A DNA stretch of 20,099 nucleotides from NCBI GenBank assembly GCA_002502215.1, contig DAPT01000003.1, forward strand, positions 1 to 20,099, in the 5' to 3' direction. Positions 15,798 through 20,099 of the stretch are shown here, one piece after another. Below the pieces are notes generated by a model. The model saw only the letters and a list, made by a program, of their open reading frames with translations. It was not told the DNA's origin and did no database searches. The translations under genes were made by a program, and so were the position numbers. Positions within the stretch are counted from its first letter, which is position 1; every line of letters begins with the position of its first letter. Source of the DNA: Euryarchaeota archaeon UBA124. Lineage in GTDB: Archaea > Thermoplasmatota > Poseidoniia > Poseidoniales > Poseidoniaceae.

Positions 15798-17117
15798 TTA
15801 GAGGTTTATCAAGGTGACAACAAGGCCTCCAAGCGTCAAACACAATGGAATCATCATGACTTCAAACGATGATCGCATCCTCCCAAGATTGGCCAATTCC
15901 GTTCCTCGCTGAAGTGTTGCCTTAACCCCTGGAGCATCTTCACCAACAACCTCCAACAAGGTGTTTTGAAGCGTTCCGTCGAGTCCTTCATTTTGAACGT
16001 CTTGTTGGGGCCGACTTTTGGTCGTTCCAATGAGATAAACTGGATTCCCAACGCGAAGAGCGTAAACTGTCCAACGATGTTTGACTACGTTACCTCCAGT
16101 AAAGAGGCGGGCTGCAAATTCCATCCCGAGTTCTTTCTTGAGGGAGTCAGCATGGTTGGATTCCCAGCGTTTCAGATATTGCCCCATATCCGTTCGCTTG
16201 AATGTTGTTGGCTTAACGAGAATTCCTCCGGTTCCATCGTTAAGAATGAATGGTACCCCACCACTGTCCTCTCTGATGGTTCTCCAATATTCCCTCGTTT
16301 GCTTTTTCCCTTCGCTGTCGGTCGTCGTCTCACGTATCTTGACTTCATACGACCAATGAAAGTTGACACAGTTCGGAATGATTCTGTTTGGATGTCCGTC
16401 GACAACAACTCGAAGGACGCCTGAGTTCGACGGTCGTACTTGACCGACGAGTTCGGGATTGCCCACGGCGACTGAACGAACGAGGCTGGTTGGCGTATCT
16501 GCCATTTGCCGCTGCATTTTGTACCTAAAGTAGCCAATTATCGACCAAAGAGCACCCACTCCAAGTGCCACATATGGTAGGAATGTGAGGTCTTCCTCAG
16601 GTGTTGAGTTCTCAACTGCATACCAAGCGCCGATGCAAAGACCAAGAACGAAGAGTAACATCATGATTCCATAGGTAGAGATTGTTGCTGGACGAGGTGT
16701 TCCAACATTCACTGGATGTTCAGGCAGGGGTGTTCCGTCTCCATGTGGCACGTATTGATTCTCATTCCATGTTGCGGGGCCTGGTGCAGGAAGAATCCAA
16801 TCGCTTGGGTCCGTTGTGGGTGTGTACGAGGTCCGTCCCATCCACCATGAGTCGATTGAGAAGCCCTTCTCAAGTGCCTCTCTTTCCAAATCTTCTGGTT
16901 TCGGTGCTGCTTGGCGAACTTTGTGTAGATCAGCCTCGAGTGAACCAGGTGAGCACAAGCCAACAAAGAGCAGGCCCACAAGTGATATTGCCGGATTGGT
17001 GACAATTCCTGCGAGAATCATGATCATACCAATGACCCAGCCAATCCAATATTGCCAACGATATGGCAACGTGAATTGGAAAAAACCCCGGTCAAGATCT
17101 AAGTCACTGATGTTCAT
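15798..17117 (-). CDS. GIDE-domain membrane protein, no RING finger
   Basis: 439 residues. Hydrophobic segments lie at about 23-52, 148-168, 179-197 and 418-438. Between the last two lies a soluble domain (about 208-370) with the GIDE/BAM pattern: SLVRSVAVGNPELVGQVRP (211-229), WSYEVKIRET (255-264), VPFILNDGTGGILVKP (288-303) and YALRVGNPVYLIGT (352-365). In eukaryotes this domain sits between the two membrane helices of the mitochondrial E3 ligase MUL1/MULAN. Here no RING finger or Cys/His cluster follows, so no ligase activity is expected. Related GIDE proteins occur in haloarchaea. A Pro-rich linker fills about 100-145. An AAAATAAA box lies 22-29 bases before the ATG. Confidence 0.85.
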   Translation of the reverse strand: MNISDLDLDRGFFQFTLPYRWQYWIGWVIGMIMILAGIVTNPAISLVGLLFVGLCSPGSLEADLHKVRQAAPKPEDLEREALEKGFSIDSWWMGRTSYTPTTDPSDWILPAPGPATWNENQYVPHGDGTPLPEHPVNVGTPRPATISTYGIMMLLFVLGLCIGAWYAVENSTPEEDLTFLPYVALGVGALWSIIGYFRYKMQRQMADTPTSLVRSVAVGNPELVGQVRPSNSGVLRVVVDGHPNRIIPNCVNFHWSYEVKIRETTTDSEGKKQTREYWRTIREDSGGVPFILNDGTGGILVKPTTFKRTDMGQYLKRWESNHADSLKKELGMEFAARLFTGGNVVKHRWTVYALRVGNPVYLIGTTKSRPQQDVQNEGLDGTLQNTLLEVVGEDAPGVKATLQRGTELANLGRMRSSFEVMMIPLCLTLGGLVVTLINL

Positions 17118-17138
17118 GAACAGTGCACTTAATCGTGG

Positions 17139-17146
17139 TTTATTTT
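17139..17146 (-). promoter_or_regulatory. TATA-like box for GIDE-domain gene
   Basis: AAAATAAA on the minus strand spans -29 to -22 from the ATG at 17117. It sits in the 35-base gap after the YjbQ-family gene, suggesting an internal leaderless promoter within the minus-strand cluster. Confidence 0.45.
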
Positions 17147-17152
17147 AGTAAC

Positions 17153-17650
17153 TCACTTTCCATCAAGGACTCCGACGACTTTGACGAGGATTCGCTTCGG
17201 TCGTTGTCCGTCAAATTCAGCGTAGTGAATCTGCTCCCAGGTCCCGAGTTGAAGGCGTCCATTTTGCACCGACATTGTGACTTGTTGACCAAGGAGTTGT
17301 CGTTTCAAATGGGCATCTCCGTTGTCTTCACCGGTCCTGTGATGACGATATTCCTCTCCACTTTTGCCATCTTGCCCATGGAAAGGTGCTAGCTTTTCGA
17401 GCCAAGACATAATATCGTGGTGAAGCCCGTATTCAAGGTCGTTCACATAGCATGATGCTGTAATATGCATTGGATTGACGAGAACCAATCCATCATCGAT
17501 TCCACTCTCTTGAACGATTCGCTCAACATCGTTGGTAATGCAAACGATTTGATAGCGTTCAGGGGTGTTGATGGTCAATTCTTCCGTGTAAGTGGCATAG
17601 GTTCCGGTTTTTAGAACGCCCAAGGGTTCAGCCCCAGAGTGAGGAATCAT
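17153..17650 (-). CDS. YjbQ/UPF0047 family protein
   Basis: 165-residue member of the small YjbQ (UPF0047) family, a trimeric beta-rich protein. Some members complement thiamine-phosphate synthase mutants, but the cellular role is unsettled. Signature stretches are SGIDDGLVLV (49-58), the PMHITASCYVND variant of the usual HTTA motif (60-71), H103/H104, and AHLKRQLLG (113-121). GTWEQIHYAEFDGQR (136-150) completes the set. The ATG at 17650 overlaps the upstream membrane gene by 23 bases; a TTG at 17623 would remove the overlap and leave the gene 4 bases after that stop. Either way translation is probably coupled. Confidence 0.9.
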   Translation of the reverse strand: MIPHSGAEPLGVLKTGTYATYTEELTINTPERYQIVCITNDVERIVQESGIDDGLVLVNPMHITASCYVNDLEYGLHHDIMSWLEKLAPFHGQDGKSGEEYRHHRTGEDNGDAHLKRQLLGQQVTMSVQNGRLQLGTWEQIHYAEFDGQRPKRILVKVVGVLDGK

Positions 17651-18230
17651 CCATCATAGCGTTGTTGACCATGAGCGGTATGGCAACAATAAGTCCGCAA
17701 ATTGCATTACAGACGACCTGTCCACCAATTTGCGCTCCATAATACAAGCTCTCACTCATACCTGTTCCTTCCAAATCCACTCGAACGAATGCTGTTTGAA
17801 GCAATCCGAGAACCATGGAGATAACAATGAGAATCCAAGCAATTTGTATTCCCATCTTCTTCCTTTGATTGATTTGAGTCCCACAAATGATGAAACCAAT
17901 ACCAAAGAGTATTGTGATTGCAGAGAATATGATGAGCATCAAGGATGCGGAACCATCTCCACCCAATTCAGTTTCAACTCCAGAGAGCAACGCTCCACCA
18001 AAAAGGCCAAGCAAACCCGATAATGCATTCAGTGCGCCGTATATGATGACAAAAATCCCGATCACTTTGGGTGCTGATGAGGGTTGTTGCATCAAGATCA
18101 TCTGTTGTTGTGTTCCGTACATTTGTTGTGGTACGGTCATTGATTCAGGCTCGCCTGAAATCATGACCGAGGGTACAGGTTCTTGTTGTGCAGATTCCAC
18201 TTCTCCCCAGAAGTCTTCTTTTTCTTCCAT
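17628..18230 (-). CDS. membrane protein with Gln-rich cytoplasmic N-terminus
   Basis: 200 residues. A polar, Gln/Glu/Pro-rich stretch fills 1-52 (several QQ and QQQ runs). Four membrane segments follow (about 55-82, 96-117, 126-146, 168-188) and an acidic end. The repeated Gly/Leu pattern in the first helix is typical of compact four-helix bundles. I recognise no family. Divergent from the NAD kinase gene, with a TATA-like box at 18251-18258, and overlapping the YjbQ-family gene at its 3' end. Confidence 0.78.
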   Translation of the reverse strand: MEEKEDFWGEVESAQQEPVPSVMISGEPESMTVPQQMYGTQQQMILMQQPSSAPKVIGIFVIIYGALNALSGLLGLFGGALLSGVETELGGDGSASLMLIIFSAITILFGIGFIICGTQINQRKKMGIQIAWILIVISMVLGLLQTAFVRVDLEGTGMSESLYYGAQIGGQVVCNAICGLIVAIPLMVNNAMMDDSSLWG

Positions 18231-18250
18231 GTCTTATGCTATACTTGGGG

Positions 18251-18258
18251 ATTTATGA
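18251..18258. promoter_or_regulatory. TATA-like element between divergent genes
   Basis: TCATAAAT on the minus strand spans -28 to -21 from the ATG at 18230, fitting a leaderless start. Read on the plus strand (ATTTATGA) it would place the NAD kinase transcription start near 18280, giving a leader of about 35 bases that carries the Shine-Dalgarno at 18302-18306. Confidence 0.4.
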
Positions 18259-18301
18259 ATCATCGGTCTTCTTCAAGAAGGTCAACACCTTGGGTCGGAG
18301 T

Positions 18302-18306
18302 GGAGG
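18302..18306 (+). promoter_or_regulatory. Shine-Dalgarno for NAD kinase gene
   Basis: GGAGG lies 7 bases before the ATG at 18314 and matches the anti-Shine-Dalgarno CCTCC of the 16S 3' end in this window. It decides the start against the longer open frame beginning at 18188, which would overlap the divergent gene. Confidence 0.75.
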
Positions 18307-18313
18307 AGAGGTC

Positions 18314-19201
18314 ATGACCAATGTGCTTGTTGTGTATAAGAAAAACTTTGAATCCATTCATGATCAGAGTTTGGAACAACTCAAATCGATTCTTGAAGAA
18401 ATGAAATCAAATCATCAACTCCGAATCGAATTAAGAGCAAGGGAACGTGTTCGTCGTGCTGATTTCATTGGACGTGATTTGGTTATCGTTCTCGGTGGAG
18501 ATGGAACACTCACCTCAATATCGCACAACATTGACGAAAATACACCAGTCATGGGTGTAAATTCTCATCCTGTGAGCGAGGATACAAACGGAAGTGTTGG
18601 ATTCTACATGGACTCCACGCTCGAAACATTCGCAGAGGATTTTTCTGATGCACTCAATGGAAGGGCCATAGAAAATAATCTTCCAAGATTGCGAGCAATC
18701 ATTGATTCAACATCAGGAAACCGATACACAACGGACCCAGCAATGAATGAACTCTTGATTGCAAATACACATCAATATGCCCCGAGCAAGTACCATGTCC
18801 GAAGAGGTGAAAACGACACGACGCAACAAAGCAGTGGCTTGATATTTTCAACATGGCTTGGACAAGGTGCGTGGTTTTCCCACAGCTTGGACATGCAAAC
18901 CCTTGAGAAGGTTCGAGCATCAGTAAACGAAGGCGATATTGACTCGAATTATTTTGTGTTAGCGAGAGATCTTGGTCATCGCCAGCGAAAAGAAGCGCCC
19001 TGGTCTTGGGTAGATTGGACCAACCTGCCAACTCAAATCCTCAGTGACATGCACCGAGGTTATGTCGTTCCTGATGGTTGGGACGAGGTTCACTTCAATA
19101 GAGGTGCTTCGATCACGGTGGACTTGAATGCACCAAAACTTCGACTTCTTACGTTTCGTCAATCGATGAAAGAGCGATTGTTGGATTCAATTCGGAAGTG
19201 A
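18314..19201 (+). CDS. NAD kinase, NADK2-like
   Basis: Phosphorylates NAD to NADP. 295 residues from the ATG at 18314. The GGDGT loop is at 61-65 and the NE motif at 145-146 (MNELLIA). SSGLIFSTWLGQGAW (173-187) takes the place of the usual T-G-T-G-S-x-A-W loop, and DGWDEVHFNRGASITVDL (254-271) forms the C-terminal sheet. The order NE, then SSGL, then GxxAW is closest to the mitochondrial-type NADK2 branch rather than classic bacterial NadK. The loop carries W-L-G-Q where T-G-S is usual, so phosphate-donor preference may differ. It ends 4 bases before the sugar kinase start. Confidence 0.85.
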   Translation: MTNVLVVYKKNFESIHDQSLEQLKSILEEMKSNHQLRIELRARERVRRADFIGRDLVIVLGGDGTLTSISHNIDENTPVMGVNSHPVSEDTNGSVGFYMDSTLETFAEDFSDALNGRAIENNLPRLRAIIDSTSGNRYTTDPAMNELLIANTHQYAPSKYHVRRGENDTTQQSSGLIFSTWLGQGAWFSHSLDMQTLEKVRASVNEGDIDSNYFVLARDLGHRQRKEAPWSWVDWTNLPTQILSDMHRGYVVPDGWDEVHFNRGASITVDLNAPKLRLLTFRQSMKERLLDSIRK

Positions 19202-19205
19202 TTCG

Positions 19206-19949
19206 TTGAATCCCAAGCAGCCTGTTTTGGGGGTTGACATCGGAGGATCTTCGATCAAATTTTGCCTCTTCGATTCGAATCGCATTGTTGCTCATTCTAC
19301 GAAAGAATACGTCAATGGAAAAACTCCTGACGCAATTGAAAACATCATCTCGGAGGTGATTATCGATTGGAAACACATCGGAGGTGTAGGAATTGGTTTT
19401 CCAGGTCTTGTCGATGAGGGCACTATTGTCGACGCACCCAATCTTGATTCAAAGTGGGAAGGCTACAATCTTTCAGCAAAATTTGCTGGAAAAACAGGTG
19501 GCAGGGTTCTCATTAGCAACGATGCTGATGCTGCAGCCTTAGCAATGGCCCAAGAAACGGAAAGATGGGAAGTCGAGAACATCCTTTGCCTCACATTAGG
19601 AACTGGGATTGGTTCAGCATGGCTCAAACAGGGGAACTTGGGTGCAGGAACAGAGTTTGGGCGAATGATTCACCCTGATCTTGGTTGTTCTCTCGAAGAA
19701 TGGGCTTCGGTGCGAACCATGAATGAAGAAAATCTGTCGATGGATGCTTGGTCAGAACGGTTGGTGACTGTCCTCGATTACTTGCTGGAACAGTTCAAGC
19801 CGGATCGATTTATCCTAAGTGGAGGAATCACGACGAGTTCCGAAGATTGGATTGAAGCCATACAGGCGCGAACAGCAGTTCCTGTTGCAATTTCCAAGTA
19901 CGGTGATTTGACCGGTGCAGTTGGAGCAGCAAAACTCCTTTCGGTGTAA
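19206..19949 (+). CDS. ROK-family sugar kinase, polyphosphate-glucokinase-like
   Basis: 247-residue kinase of the ROK/actin-like fold. DIGGSSIK (11-18) is the phosphate 1 loop, GFPG is at 64-67, NDADAAA at 105-111 (catalytic D106), and LGTGIGSA at 131-138. SGGITT (205-210) and TGAVGAA (236-242) complete the nucleotide site. The whole pattern (LTLGTGIGSAW, then GAGTEFG, then a Trp-rich helix) is closest to polyphosphate/ATP glucokinases, which also lack the ROK zinc motif. The usual His after E-x-G is Arg (TEFGR, R153), which could change substrate or donor use. The start is TTG, supported by GGAAGTGAT (19194-19202), an 8-of-9 match to the anti-Shine-Dalgarno. Probably co-translated with the NAD kinase. 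Confidence 0.85.
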   Translation: MNPKQPVLGVDIGGSSIKFCLFDSNRIVAHSTKEYVNGKTPDAIENIISEVIIDWKHIGGVGIGFPGLVDEGTIVDAPNLDSKWEGYNLSAKFAGKTGGRVLISNDADAAALAMAQETERWEVENILCLTLGTGIGSAWLKQGNLGAGTEFGRMIHPDLGCSLEEWASVRTMNEENLSMDAWSERLVTVLDYLLEQFKPDRFILSGGITTSSEDWIEAIQARTAVPVAISKYGDLTGAVGAAKLLSV

Positions 19950-19970
19950 AAAGTAAACTGTAACAGCAAC

Positions 19971-20010
19971 AAAAAAAGGTGGAGACTGGGGCTCTAGGAG
20001 CCCCAGCCTC
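19971..20010. terminator. hairpin with T-tracts on both sides, bidirectional terminator
   Basis: CTGGGGCTC (19986-19994), loop TAG, GAGCCCCAG (19998-20006): a perfect 9-bp stem extended by three pairs past one A-C mismatch (19982-19984 with 20008-20010). On the plus strand GCTTTTCTT follows, after the sugar kinase. On the minus strand it begins about ten bases past the 16S end and is followed by T7 (19971-19977). It probably ends both transcripts; part of the stem could also be a 16S 3' processing structure. Confidence 0.7.
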
Positions 20011-20019
20011 GCTTTTCTT

Positions 20020-20099
20020 AGGAGGTGATCCATCTGCAGGTTCCCCTACAGATACCTTGTTACGACTTAACCCTCCTTGTCGAAGGCAGGCTCGAATAC
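20020..20099 (-). rRNA. 16S ribosomal RNA, 3' end (continues beyond the window)
   Basis: The reverse complement holds the universal AAGTCGTAACAAGGTA stretch. Helix 45 follows, with a GGGGAACC loop in which GGAA carries the adenines dimethylated by KsgA. The tail ends GGATCACCTCCT at 20020. Only about 80 bases are inside. The helix 45 flanks read ATCTG...CAGAT instead of the usual AGCCG...CGGCT, a paired change. No 23S or tRNA-Ala follows; a hairpin and T-tract lie within 50 bases, so this is a free-standing 16S gene, as in Thermoplasma relatives. Confidence 0.95.

Noticed and set aside
18188..18313. Longer start for the NAD kinase
   Set aside because: It overlaps the divergent membrane gene, while the ATG at 18314 has a good Shine-Dalgarno.
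1..20099. CRISPR arrays, insertion sequences, phage genes, tRNA genes
   Set aside because: No repeat arrays, inverted repeats with transposase, integrase-like proteins or tRNA cloverleaf sequence were seen in the gaps, all of which are short.

Overview
The window looks like the chromosome of a mesophilic, moderate-GC archaeon. The best fit is a Thermoplasmata-related euryarchaeon such as Marine Group II (Candidatus Poseidoniales). Several signals support this. The minus strand carries the 3' end of an archaeal-type 16S rRNA with no 23S rRNA behind it. There is a Trm56 tRNA ribose methylase, an archaeal enzyme. There is an archaeal TraB-type membrane protein. Many starts sit 19-30 bases from an AT-rich TATA-like box, as expected for leaderless archaeal transcripts. 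The lineage is an inference from gene content and style; no database search was possible.

Layout. Bases 2-2388 (+) hold the 3' part of a DHH phosphoesterase, open to the window edge, overlapping a TraB-family membrane protein by 4 bases. folP (dihydropteroate synthase) lies convergent to TraB on the minus strand and divergent from a four-helix membrane protein. That membrane gene leads a plus-strand run of trm56, carA and carB, the last two encoding carbamoyl-phosphate synthetase (3274-9221). Bases 9273-12583 (-) hold two paralogous nine-helix receptor-like membrane proteins on either side of a small acyl-CoA-binding protein (ACBP). A hormone-sensitive-lipase-type esterase (-) and a small membrane protein (+) follow, divergently arranged. 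Bases 14281-18230 (-) hold a membrane protein, a YjbQ/UPF0047 protein, a GIDE-domain membrane protein, a thiolase and a tiny membrane protein. Bases 18314-19949 (+) hold an NAD kinase and a ROK/polyphosphate-glucokinase-like sugar kinase. The window ends with a strong hairpin and the 3' end of 16S rRNA on the minus strand.

How the genes work together. carA/carB feed pyrimidine and arginine synthesis, folP feeds folate synthesis, and the two kinases could feed NADPH production. ACBP, the esterase and the thiolase point to acyl-ester and acyl-CoA metabolism, fitting a heterotroph that uses lipids. The least explained part is the membrane-protein/ACBP/membrane-protein trio at 9273-12583. The paired proteins look like the membrane half of bacterial 7TM sensor kinases, with the kinase replaced by a short helical tail.

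No gap longer than 300 bases lacks a gene. I found no tRNA, CRISPR array, insertion sequence or phage gene.
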